Assembly: GCA_030674185.1 (NCBI GenBank)
Contig: JAPXFY010000026.1
Location: forward strand, 32,108,667 to 32,172,666
Direction of reading: 5' to 3'
Source of the DNA: Monoplex corrugatus
Lineage: Eukaryota > Mollusca > Gastropoda > Littorinimorpha > Ranellidae
DNA length: 64,000 bases
The notes under the pieces are model-generated. The model searched no databases. It saw only the letters and a list, made by a program, of their open reading frames with translations, and was not told the DNA's origin. Position 1 is the first letter of the stretch, and every line of letters starts with the position of its first letter. Below, piece after piece: positions 1 through 11,505 of this stretch. A program made the position numbers and the translations under genes.

Positions 1-142
1 GTTTGACCCTTTGAATCCCTCACCCTATCTGCCAGCATCCTGCATGGTCAGTCGTGACAGCAAAGCAAAGCCTTAACCCTTTCTCTTCCTCACTCTATCC
101 ACCAGTTTCTTGACAGATAGGGTGCAGGAGTGAATGGGTTAA
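1..142. mobile_element. MITE copy, family A (piggyBac-like ends), cut by window edge
   Basis: Contains the family words CCCTTTGAATCCCTCACCC and TATCCACCAG, and ends near 142 with GGGTTAA. It shares its organisation with the copies at 27269, 38142, 51804 and 59077. The left terminus is degraded or outside the window. Confidence 0.6.
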
Positions 143-1485
143 TATTGAAATGTCATGGAATTCTTTATTTACCCATATTGAGTGTTTGTGCAATCAACAA
201 CTCAAGATATCGATATCATGAATTTTTACTTATTGAATGATTCTTTTGGTAGGAGATATGCTTGCTTAGAAAGCATGTCCTTTATTTACCAATACTGAGT
301 GTTTACTCGTGTCCTTTATTTGCCCATACTGAGAGTTTATGCAGTCAGAAACTCAAGATATCCTATTTCATGTACAAATGTTTGCAAAGTGTATTATGAT
401 CATAGTTTAAGAAAATCTTCACACGTGTACATACATGTGTTCCTGTATACGTGTAGGAGAAATTTATGCAGACATTATGGTGATGAGTGGCTTAGAAAGT
501 GAGAGGTGACTTTGGGAAAGGTTGATTAAGTGTGAAAGTGGTGTGAGGTTTTGCATTGAACATGCTGGCAATATCCCAGCTTCGCTTTTGACAAAAGTTG
601 ACAAAGTTCACTCCCTTATCTGACGAATAAACTAGTTGGCATGAATGCGTGGTATATTTATTACTGTCCTGTGCTTCTCCCAACCGTGGTGTAACCTATG
701 TGTACCAGTTGGTAATAGATTTTTCAGTTCTGTATTTCCAGTCTGATGGGTAGAAATTGTGATATTCTTTTCGACTGAAAGCAGTATTACAGAGCTTTAG
801 ATCTGGATTTTGATAAGAATGGGCCTGAACTTTTGTGGTGATTTTCATTCCAAAAGCATGAAAAACATTGAATTATGCAAATCAGAGGACATATGTGTGT
901 GTGCGTGTGTGTGTGTAAGGGGAAATTGCGAAGAAGTCTTTTTCTCTTCACACACACCACACACACACACACACACACTGTAGGTGCACCTGCCTCATTA
1001 TTATCAGATATTAATCTCTCATGTTACAACTGCACTCCAACTAAAAGCCTGCTCCCCATAAACGGCATGGTCTCCTTTTATCCAAATTTTGTATTCAACC
1101 GATCACGATCAGGCGAGATAATTGGCCTAGGGGCAAACTGCGTTTTAAAACATGGAAGGAGTAGTAGACACAACTATGGGAGATTGCTAATTTTATAAAG
1201 GGACGAACGCAAAATGGTACTGGCAATTCTAAATTCGGGATAATTATATAATTATTAAGCGATATTTGTATCTGTCTGAGTGGTTTGTTCTCAAGGCATC
1301 CTTTTAGGGGCAATTGAAAATGTCAGTCCTGTACATATGCCTATGTAATGTGCATTGCGAAACACAAAGCAAATCACGGCCATACTATTGATGCCAGAAA
1401 CACAGGGATCACGCAGCTATTTCGCATTCAGTTGTACTAATTCAGTCATGGAAGACTTATACTTAATAATGACAATTTTAATCCT
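143..1485. other. No gene recognised
   Basis: AT-rich sequence without recognised coding content. It contains a (TG)n block at 893-918 and a (CA)n block at 949-979. Confidence 0.5.
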
Positions 1486-2165
1486 AATCATCATCATGTG
1501 CCCTGCAGCATGATGTTAAAGATCATGGCCCTCTATACGAATCTGTCTTTTGTCGCTGCAAGTACATCTCCCACCATCTCTGTCTTCATCGGCTCTGCAA
1601 GTCTGTCCAATATTTTATTCCTGGTCCTACCTGGTGCTCCTTTCCCTCCAGCTTTCTAGTGGTGACAAGGTGCTTTAATTTCTCTTGCTTCATAAAGTGT
1701 CCTGTAAACGTTGCTTGTCTCTTCCTAACCTTCTTCATTAATGTTCTTCTTGTATCTGCCTCCTTCAAGACAGTCTTGTTTTCTTTGCTGTCCATAGAAC
1801 TCTTTAATATTCTTTTTAGAAACAACGTTTCAGCTGCCTCGATCTTGTTCTGACTTTGCATGTTGACTATCCGTGCTTCACATCCATACAACAGTATCGG
1901 TTCTATATAATCACTGAAGAACTCTCGTCCTGATGTTAATTGGTAGGCATTTGTTGGTAAAAACGCTTTTCATTTTCTTGAATGCTGTTTTAGCTTGGCC
2001 GATTCTTCTGGCTATTTGTAATGTGCATCTGCCGTCTGGTGAGATGTCCCAGATATTCAAACTTATCAGCTAGTCTCAGTGTTGTGCAATTTGCTGTTAT
2101 TTTGCGTAAGTAGATTTAAAGAATTTTTTTTTTACTGATTGCAATGACTTCAGCCTTCTTGCTAT
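1486..2165 (-). mobile_element. Decayed RTE-like LINE, 3' part of reverse transcriptase ORF
   Basis: Translated on the - strand with frame breaks, it reads the RT C-terminal region, including VLKEADTRRTLMKKVRKRQA at 1586-1891. The last bases (1486-1498) form the short GAT-type 3' tail. It matches the 56003 and 59738 copies but has several stops and frameshifts. Confidence 0.75.
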
Positions 2166-3019
2166 TTTATAAATCCGAAATTGTTCTAATAACACACATC
2201 CTTGAATCCAGATCTGGCATAATACAGCCGGAAGTAAACATGTACTATTGATCATGAAAAGATTAAAGCATCACCGGCTTGGTGAATTTTGAACTAAATT
2301 ATTTTCTTGTCAAACGGTTTTAGTAGAGCTGACAGAGTACTTGTAGTTCTCTTGTAAACTTTGTTTGGTCATGATAATTACACATGGGACATTGCATTAC
2401 GAACTTTCTGAGTTTATCTTCCCTGAAAAATGAGTAAACTCTGGTTCTCTGTATGCTCTGATCAAGTGGTTCCACGCATGTGTTGGTCATTCTCGACCTG
2501 GACAAATCGCTTGATATGTTTGTCAGAAAAGAAATGAGATTTGAATGAAACATTTCTATCATTCCCTTTGATGTAAATCACCAGCTTTTTACATTTATTT
2601 GTCTGAATACTGATTCTATGTCAGTTCAACTTATATAAAATATATAGTTATGTACTCTGTATCAGAGAATTTTGACAATTAACACTTCATTTCATTTTTC
2701 CCCTCCATATTTATTTGTCTGAATATTTGTCCTGTGTCAGCTCAACTTATATAAAACATGCGCCTCTCTTGACACTAGCTGTGCACCATAGTAAGCTTCT
2801 CTAATTGAATTATCTGGCCAGAGTTTGAAAAAAGCTAAAGAAATGACTGCCTGCACGGTTTATCAATGGGCAGAATGTGTTTGAAGTGATAAATGCTGGC
2901 CACCGGGCACACTTATTGAATTGTGAGACTTGGGTGCCGTGCATAATACAACATACAGGGGAGTCTATCTGAGGTTGTGTGCAAATACCGTAGCCGGATG
3001 GAAAAGAAGATAAAAGAAA
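2166..3019. other. No gene recognised
   Basis: No coding exon, tRNA or repeat was identified apart from two short related stretches near 2590-2640 and 2710-2760 (ATTTATTTGTCTGAATA followed by TCAACTTATATAAAA). Confidence 0.4.
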
Positions 3020-6000
3020 AACGTCACCACTGGTGTTGGTGCAGGTTAGCACAGAAAAAAAGTCATTGGTAGTGTTGGTGAATTTTAGCATAGAAAGAAA
3101 AATGTCTCCAGTAGTGTTGATGTGAATCATTACAGAAAAAAATTACCAGTGGTGTTGAGTATTATAGCACACACAAAAATTCACGAATGGTGTCGATGTA
3201 ACTTAGCACAGGGAAAAAAATCACCAGTGGTAATAATGTAGCAAAGTACAGGAAAAAAGTCAGCAGTGGTGTTGATTTTTTTTAGCATATAAATATGTCA
3301 CAGATGGTGTTAGCACAGAAAAAAAAGTCACACGGGTCATAGGTGGTGTTGGTGTAGCTTAGCACAGGAAAAAAGTCTCAGGTGATGTTTGTGTAGTTTG
3401 GCGCAGAAAAAAAATCACCAGTTGTGTTGGTATAGTTTTTAGCACAGAAAAAAGGTCATCAATGATGTTGGTGTAGTTTAACACAGAAAAATGTCAACAG
3501 TGGTGTTGGTGTAGTTTAGCACAGAAAAAAGTCACCAGTGATGTAGGTGTAGTTTTATCACAGAAAAATGTCACCAGTGGTGTAGGTGTAGTTTTATCAC
3601 AGAAAAATGTCATCAGTGGTGTAGGTGTAGTTTTATCACAGAAAAATATCACCAGTGATGTAGGTGTAGTTTTATCACAGAAAAATGTCACCAGTGGTGT
3701 TGGTGTAGTTTAGCACAGAAAACAGTCACCACTGGTGTTGGTGTGGTTTAGCACAGAAAAATGTCGCTAGTGGTGGTGGTGTGGTTTAACACAGAAAAAT
3801 ATCACCAGTGATGTAGGTGTAGTTTAGCACAGAAAACAGTCACCAGTGATGTATGTGTAGTTTATCACAGAAAAATGTCACCAGTGGTGTTGGTGTAGTT
3901 TATCACAGAAAAATGTCACCAGTGATGTAGGTGTAGTTTAGCACAGTAAAATGTCACCAGTGGTGTAGGTGTAGTTTATCACAGAAAAATGTCACCAGTG
4001 GTGTTGGTGTAGTTTAGCACAGTAAAATGTCACCAGTATTGTTGGTGTAGTTTAGCACAAAAAATGTCACCAGTGGTGTTGGTGTAGTTTAGCACAAAAA
4101 ATGTCACCAGTGATGTAGGTGTAGTTTAGCACAGAAAAGAGTCACTAGTGGTGTTGGTGTAGTTTAGTAGCACAGAAAAATGTCACCAGTGGTGTAGGTG
4201 TAGTTTAGCACAGAAAAATGTCACCAGTGTTGTTGGTGTAGTTTAGCACAGAAAGATGTCACCAGTGATGTAGATGCAGTTTAGCACAGAAAGATGTCAC
4301 CAGTGGTGTTCGTGTAGTTTAGTACAGAAAGATGTCACCAGTGATGTAGGTGTAGTTTAGCACAGAAAAGAGTCACTAGTGGTGTTGGTGTAGTTTAGTA
4401 GCACAGAAAAATGTCACCAGTGATGTAGGTGTAGTTTAGCACAGAAAGATGTCACCAGTGATGTAGATGCAGTTTAGCACAGAAAGATGTCACCAGTGGT
4501 GTTGGTGTAGTTTAGCACAGAAAGATGTCACCAGTGGTGTTGGTGTAGTTTAGCACAGAAAGATGTCACCAGTGGTGTTCGTGTAGTTTAGTACAGAAAG
4601 ATGTCACCAGTGATGTAGATGCAGTTTAGCACAGAAAGATGTCACCAGTGGTGTTCGTGTAGTTTAGTACAGAAAGATGTCACCAGTGGTGTTGGTGTCA
4701 TATAGCACAGAAAAAATGTCACCAGTGATGTAGATGTAGTTTAGCACAGAAAGATGTCACCAGTGATGTAGGTGTAGTTTAGCACAGAAAGATGTCACCA
4801 GTGATGTAGGTGTAGTTTGGCACAGAAAGATGTCACCAGTGATGTAGATGTAGTTTAGCACAGAAAGATGTCACCAGTGATGTAGGTGTAGTTTAGCACA
4901 GAAAGATGTCACCAGTGATGTAGGTGTAGTTTAGTACAGAAAGATGTCACCAGTGATGTAGGTGTAGTTTGGCACAGAAAGATGTCACCAGTGATGTAGA
5001 TGTAGTTTAGCACAGAAAGATGTCACCAGTGTGTTGGTGTCATATAGCACAGAAAAAATGTCACCAGTGATGTAGGTGTAGTTTAGCACAAAAAATGTCA
5101 CCAGTGATGTAGGTGTAGTTTAGCACAAAAAATGTCACCAGTGATGTAGGTGTAGTTTAGCACAAAAAATGTCACCAGTGATGTAGATGTAGTTTAGCAC
5201 AGAAAGAATGTCACCAGTGATGTAGGTGTAGTTTAGCACAAAAAATGTCACCAGTGATGTAGGTGTAGTTTAGCACAGAAAGATGTCACCAGTGATGTAG
5301 GTGTAGTTTAGCACAGAAAGATGTCACCAGTGATGTAGGTGTAGTTTAGCACAGAAAGATGTCACCAGTGATGTAGGTGCAGTTTAGCACAGAAAAATGT
5401 CACCAGTGATGTAGGTGTAGTTTAGCACAGAAAAATGTCACCAGTGATGTAGGTGTAGTTTAGCACAGTAAAATGTCACCAGTGGTGTAGGTGTAGTTTA
5501 TCACAGAAAAATGTCACCAGTGGTGTTGGTGTAGTTTAGCACAGTAAAATGACACCAGTATTGTTGGTGTAGTTTAGCACAAAAAATGTCACCAGTGGTG
5601 TTGGTGTAGTTTAGCACAAAAAATGTCACCAGTGATGTAGGTGTAGTTTAGCACAGAAAAGAGTCACTAGTGGTGTGGTGTAGTTTAGTAGCACAAAAAA
5701 TGTCACCAGTGGTGTAGGTGTAGTTTAGCACAGAAAAATGTCACCAGTGTTGTTGGTGTAGTTTAGCACAGAAAGATGTCACCAGTGATGTAGATGCAGT
5801 TTAGCACAGAAAGATGTCACCAGTGGTGTTCGTGTAGTTTAGTACAGAAAGATGTCACCAGTGATGTAGATGCAGTTTAGCACAGAAAGATGTCACCAGT
5901 GGTGTTCGTGTAGTTTAGTACAGAAAGATGTCACCAGTGGTGTTGGTGTCATATAGCACAGAAAAAATGTCACCAGTGATGTAGATTGTAGTTTAGCACA

Positions 6001-8030
6001 GAAAGATGTCACCAGTGATGTAGGTGTAGTTTAGCACAGAAAGATGTCACCAGTGATGTAGATGTAGTTTAGCACAGAAAGATGTCACCAGTGATGTAGG
6101 TGTAGTTTGGCACAGAAAGATGTCACCAGTGATGTAGATGTAGTTTAGCACAGAAAGATGTCACCAGTGATGTAGGTGTAGTTTGGCACAGAAAGATGTC
6201 ACCAGTGATGTAGATGTAGTTTAGCACAGAAAGATGTCACCAGTGATGTAGGTGTAGTTTAGCACAGAAAGATGTCACCAGTGATGTAGGTGTAGTTTAG
6301 CACAAAAAATGTCACCAGTGATGTAGGTGTAGTTTAGCACAAAAAATGTCACCAGTGATGTAGGTGTAGTTTAGCACAGAAAGATGTCACCAGTGATGTA
6401 GGTGTAGTTTAGCACAAAAAATGTTACCAGTGATATAGGTGTAGTTTAGCACAAAAAATATCACCAGTGATGTAGGTGTAGTTTAGCACAGAAAGATGTC
6501 ACCAGTGATGTAGGTGTAGTTTAGCACAAAAAATGTCACCAGTGATATAGGTGTAGTTTAGCACAAAAAATATCACCAGTGGTGTTGGTTTAGTTTAGCA
6601 CAGTAAAATATCACCATGGTGTTGGTGTAGTTAGCACAGTAAAATATCACCAGTGGTGTAGATGTAGTTTAGCACAGTAAAATATCACCAGTGGTGTTGG
6701 TGTTAGTTTAGCACAGTAAAATATCACCAGTGGTGTTGGTGTAGTTTAGCACAGTAAAATATCACCAGTGGTGTTGGTGTAGTTTAGCACAGTAAAATAT
6801 CACCATGGTGTAGGTGTAGTTAGCACAGTAAAATATCACCATGGTGTAGGTGTAGTTTAGCACAGTAAAATATCACCAGTGGTGTAGGTGTAGTTTAGCA
6901 CAGTAAAATATCACCAGTGGTGTTGTGTAGTTTAGCACAGTAAAATATCACCAGTGGTGTTGTGTAGTTTAGCACAGTAAAATATCACCAGTGGTGTTGG
7001 TGTAGTTTAGCACAGTAAAATATTACCAGTGGTGTTGGTGTAGTTTAGCACAGTAAAATATCACCAGTGGTGTTGGTGTAGTTTAGCACAGTAAAATATC
7101 ACCAGTGGTGTTGGTGTAGTTTAGCACAGTAAAATATCACCAGGTGTGTGTAGTTTAGCACAGAAAATGTCACAGTGGTGTGTATTTAGCACAGTAAAAT
7201 ATCACCAGTGGTGTTGGTGTAGTTTAGCACAGTAAAATATCACCAGTGGTGTAGGTGTAGTTTAGCACAGTAAAATATCACCAGTGGTGTAGGTGTAGTT
7301 TAGCACAGTAAAATATCACCAGTGGTGTAGGTGTAGTTTAGCACAGTAAAATATCACCAGTGGTGTAGGTGTAGTTTAGCACAGTAAAATATCACCAGTG
7401 GTGTTGGTGTAGTTTAGCACAGTAAAATATCACCAGTGGTGTTGGTGTAGTTTAGCACAGTAAAATATCACAGTGGTGTTGGTGTAGTTTAGCACAGTAA
7501 AATATCACCAGTGGTGTTGGTGTAGTTTAGCAAAGTAAAATATCACCAGTGGTGTTGGTGTAGTTTAGCACAGTAAAATATCACCAGTGGTGTTGGTGTA
7601 GTTTAGCACAGTAAAATATCACCAGTGTGTAGGTGTAGTTAGCAAAGTAAAATATCACCAGTGGTGTAGGTGTAGTTTAACAAAGTAAAATATCACCAGT
7701 ATTGTTGGTGTAGTTTAGCACAGTAAAATATCACCAGTGGTGTTGGTGTAGTTTTAGCACAGTAAAATATCACCAGTGGTGTTGGTGTAGTTTAGCACAG
7801 TAAAATATCACCAGTGGTGTTGGTGTAGTTTAGCACAGTAAAATATCACCAGTGGTGTTGGTGTAGTTTAGCACAGTAAAATATCACCAGTGGTGTAGAT
7901 GTAGTTTAGCACAGTAAAATATCACCAGTGGTGTTGGTGTAGTTTAGCACAGTAAAATATCACCAGTGGTGTTGGTGTAGTTTAGCACAGTAAAATATCA
8001 CCAGTGGTGTAGGTGTAGTTTAGCACAGCC
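3020..8030. repeat. 5-kb minisatellite, about 38-bp unit, roughly 130 copies
   Basis: The unit is approximately TGTCACCAGTGATGTAGG + TGTAGTTTAGCACAGAAAGA. Sub-families lie in blocks: GAAAAA variants (3020-4250), GAAAGATG variants (4250-6300), CACAAAAAATG (6300-6600) and AGTAAAATATCACC (6600-8030). The left end is more diverged than the right. The short ORF seen inside it on the - strand (3494-3691) is only translated repeat. It probably lies in an upstream intron or flank of the tektin-like gene. Confidence 0.95.
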
Positions 8031-8982
8031 TTAGGTTCCTTTCATGGAGATAAAAATCACAGCAGAGGAGGAGTCGAAAATATGCTGTTGATTAGCATCA
8101 ATAGAAAGTCAACAGGCCTAATGATTATTCTTTCATGTTTCTTTCTTTACTTCATCGTTACAATGGTACTATTACAGTCTGCCTCAACCGTAACCAAATA
8201 ATAAAAGTGCTGGCTTCTTAAAATAGTATCAATCACATTTTTACATGAAAACAGCAAGTAACATTTTTTTTAATCCAAACTACCTACGACTAAGTCATCA
8301 AACTAGTATAGACCCACACAAACTCCAGGCAGGTACTAAAAATGTCTCTCACACCATATGCCTAGCTTTTTACTCAGGCAAAAGCGAAGAAACTTGGACT
8401 CGAAGGAGAGCTGAATCGCATGACATGACATTAGAATGTGGTTTATCTATAGGACTTAGCACAAAGACGTAACTAGAGTCTTTGTGCTAAGTTGTCCTTG
8501 TTATCAATATGTCTGTCGTGGCATTGTATCAGCACAAGTTGAGTACGAGTGTACCGTAGAACACATTATCACTACAAGTTCAGTACATTTGTACCAATAC
8601 ACTAGTTGACCGGTTTGTCTAACAAGCAAATTTGTGTGACATTTTACACATTCAAAACTACATTTGTGAGAGGGTTTCATCCTCTGGCATTATGTTATAC
8701 GAGCTCGTATATGTTTTGATATTTCTGTCTGTTTGTGTGTCATTGTAACTCCGTATGGTGTGTCTCTCTTTTTATGTGTCCCTCTTTGTATGTTAAGGGC
8801 AGGGAAAGATACCTGTCTGCCCATTCAGAACATATATGTTATGCATTATCGACACTGGCATGAAAGTTCATCAACAAGTATCTGACAAAATGGTGTGCTA
8901 AAACAACTTCTTTATACGTGTGGTGTTCTATGTTTAAGTTTCTTCTTTCCTTCCTGTCCTTCTTTTTGTCATTGTGATCACA
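8031..8982. other. No gene recognised; short inverted repeat
   Basis: Single-copy-looking sequence with no recognised exon. A 14-bp inverted repeat (8455-8468 and 8478-8491, 9-nt loop) is the only structure noted. Confidence 0.4.
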
Positions 8983-9052
8983 AAACAAACAAACAAACAA
9001 ACAAACAAACAAACAAACAAACAACCAAACCAAACCAAACAAAACAAAACAA
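8983..9052. repeat. (AAAC)n microsatellite
   Basis: A tandem CAAA tetranucleotide run grading into CCAAA and AAAAC. Confidence 0.9.
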
Positions 9053-9983
9053 AAAAACTGGTCTTAACTGGTCTTTCACTTTTTAAGATATTTATTTATT
9101 TACTGAAAAAAAATCTTATGCTGTTATGAAAGAGGTGGAGTCTGTGTGACGTTTATGTTTTCCAGTGCTGCTAGTGTAACAGTATGTTATGTCCAATTTT
9201 GTTTCCGTCATGCTGAAATATTGTGGCATAGGGGTGTAACCAATCCCGCCAGTCGGTGCTGGCTAAAACAAAAACGTATCCTGTACATACCAACACGCTA
9301 TTATGGGAACTTGGACTTGGCTTCTCATTAATCCGTGCCACTTGATCAAAAAGTTGCTATACACAAATGTTGGATTAGGGTGGGCTGGGTGATATCTACA
9401 ACAAACCCGCCAGCTTGGTGAACGCATGTTAAACCAGCTCCCAAACGCTACAAGAGGCAAGGATTAATGGGAAGCCCAAAACTCCCACAGTGTGGATTAG
9501 TTAACTGCAATCAGATTCCTTTACACTAATTACGGGTCAGTGTGGGCAGCTTAAGGTCTTTATTTAATCAGTCTGGCTTGGTTTTTGTACTGCCAATTAA
9601 GTTAGTTGGTCAGTCCAGCCTTCTGCACGAGAAGAATGCAGCCAGTTGAGTTGGTCACTTATTTGACCTTGTGGGAGAAGACTTGTTTTGGGGATCAGAG
9701 GTTTGCCAGATTTTAAAGAAGAATTTTTATGTACAGATAAGGAACAGCAACAGCTTGAGATTTAAAGACAAACACTTGTCTGCTGACAGAGATGATTGTT
9801 GCCTGGTTGGTTCGCCTAATTGGTTGTGCGGGTAGTGGATCAGTTGTATACTGTTTGAATTCATTAATAAGTCACTCATATAAAAAAATGTCACCCATAT
9901 TTGTCAGATATAAGCAGATCCGTTTTGTATGGACTAAAATATAAATGTTAATGAGCATGCATGTGTACAGAAAAAAATACACA
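9053..9983. other. No gene recognised
   Basis: No coding or tRNA signal. 9220-9480 has dispersed-repeat character (two GCCAG/GCTGG-containing segments), but no second copy was aligned. Confidence 0.3.
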
Positions 9984-10068
9984 AAGCCAGACCGACCGAC
10001 CAACTGACCGACCGACAGACAGACAGGCAGGCAGGCAGGTAGGCAGGCAGGCAGGCAGGCAGGCAGGC

Positions 10069-10097
<29 letters not shown>
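9984..10097. repeat. Compound tetranucleotide microsatellite (ACCG)(ACAG)(GCAG)(AAAG)
   Basis: Four different tetranucleotides follow each other without a break: GACC, GACA, GGCA, then GAAA. The open frames on the - strand here are artefacts of the repeat. Confidence 0.9.
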
Positions 10098-10099
<2 letters not shown>

Positions 10100-10432
10100 G
10101 ACAAACAGACACACAGATGGGGGACTGAAATCATTAACATAAATGGAAGGATGAACACATTTTGTAGCATGAGCAAACTCCCAAACCCCAAATTCCAATT
10201 ACAAATTCACCATGATACCCAGTTTTTTCATTAGAGACAGAGCGATTAAAGGAGTTGATAGGAACTGTCATCACACAATAGCTGTGAAGTCAGCTTATAG
10301 AAAAAAAGAAAAGAAAAAAGAAACGAACAAAGAAAAACACTGCACTGTTGCAATGTCTATTAGTATTGTCGTCACTATACATGTACATGGTCCATAATTG
10401 TTTATCATTAACATTATGATTTATGTTGACAG

Positions 10433-10537
10433 GAGCATGATGGAGCAGATGACCTCCTCGGTGCTGAGAGAGTACACTTGCTCAACAGCAAGAAAGCACT
10501 AGAAGCTCAGCTTAAGCTTGTGCAAGAACAGCTTAAG
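10433..10537 (+). CDS. Tektin-like gene, first recognised exon
   Basis: This exon encodes 35 codons from EHDGADDLLGAERVHLLNS to LVQEQLK, ending in a coiled coil. The acceptor is ttgacag|GAG and the donor is AAG|gtgaga. It is internal: there is no start codon, and it enters in phase 0 from an upstream exon. The donor runs straight into a (GA)n microsatellite. Confidence 0.75.
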
Positions 10538-10553
10538 GTGAGAGAGAGAAAGA

Positions 10554-10615
<62 letters not shown>

Positions 10616-10635
10616 GATTTATAATGCTAGACTAT

Positions 10636-10715
<80 letters not shown>

Positions 10716-11408
10716 TTTATAATGTTAGACTATGAAGAGAGAGAAAGAGAATATTAGACTATGAAGCCTCCAACTTGTTGTGAATATCATAATGGCTGTG
10801 TTTGCTTTTCTTTTCCTCTTTTCTGTCTTTGTCGTTTGTTTGTAAATGGCTTTCTCGTTACCCATAACTATCACACGAGTTAAGTATACTTAAGTTTGTG
10901 TTTTCGCATTGCCATCTCCCTTCCTTTGTCCCCAGGTACTGGAAAATGCACGCCGACGTTTGTTTGCGGTCCTCCAGGAGAGATCACGCGTCCTTGACCT
11001 CTTGTGCCATGCCAACTCTTCCATCAGCAACAGCACCAACCAAGGACGTAACAGTTCTCTCGATGGCCGCATCACCACCATAGATGGCAGCCGCTTGGGG
11101 GCAGCTGCTGCTGATGCTTTGGGTCCCTACACACCTGAGGCTGATCAGGTATGGTGATGCCTGGTTATACTGAACTGTGATGCGGTCAGAATGATAAGGA
11201 GTTGGCAGCAACTCGGGGCATATTTGGAAGGCCTGTGATGAAGTGACAAGCCTAGTTGTGGCTTTTCTAAAATGAAGTCAGAACTTATTGGGAAGTCCTA
11301 TAACCATAAAACAGGTATGGGAATTCTCCTCTGATAAGCTGGTGTCAGCCAAAACTGACCTGAGTTTCCTTGAGGAGGAAGAAAAGACTACGAGTTCCTA
11401 GGATTCTT

Positions 11409-11505
<97 letters not shown>

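Noticed and set aside
3020..8030. CRISPR-like array
   Set aside because: Units are contiguous with no unique spacers, and the genome is eukaryotic.
8031..8200. Possible upstream tektin exon after the array (…TTTAGCACAG|CCTTAGG)
   Set aside because: One frame is open, but the peptide shows no tektin or coiled-coil pattern and has no convincing donor.
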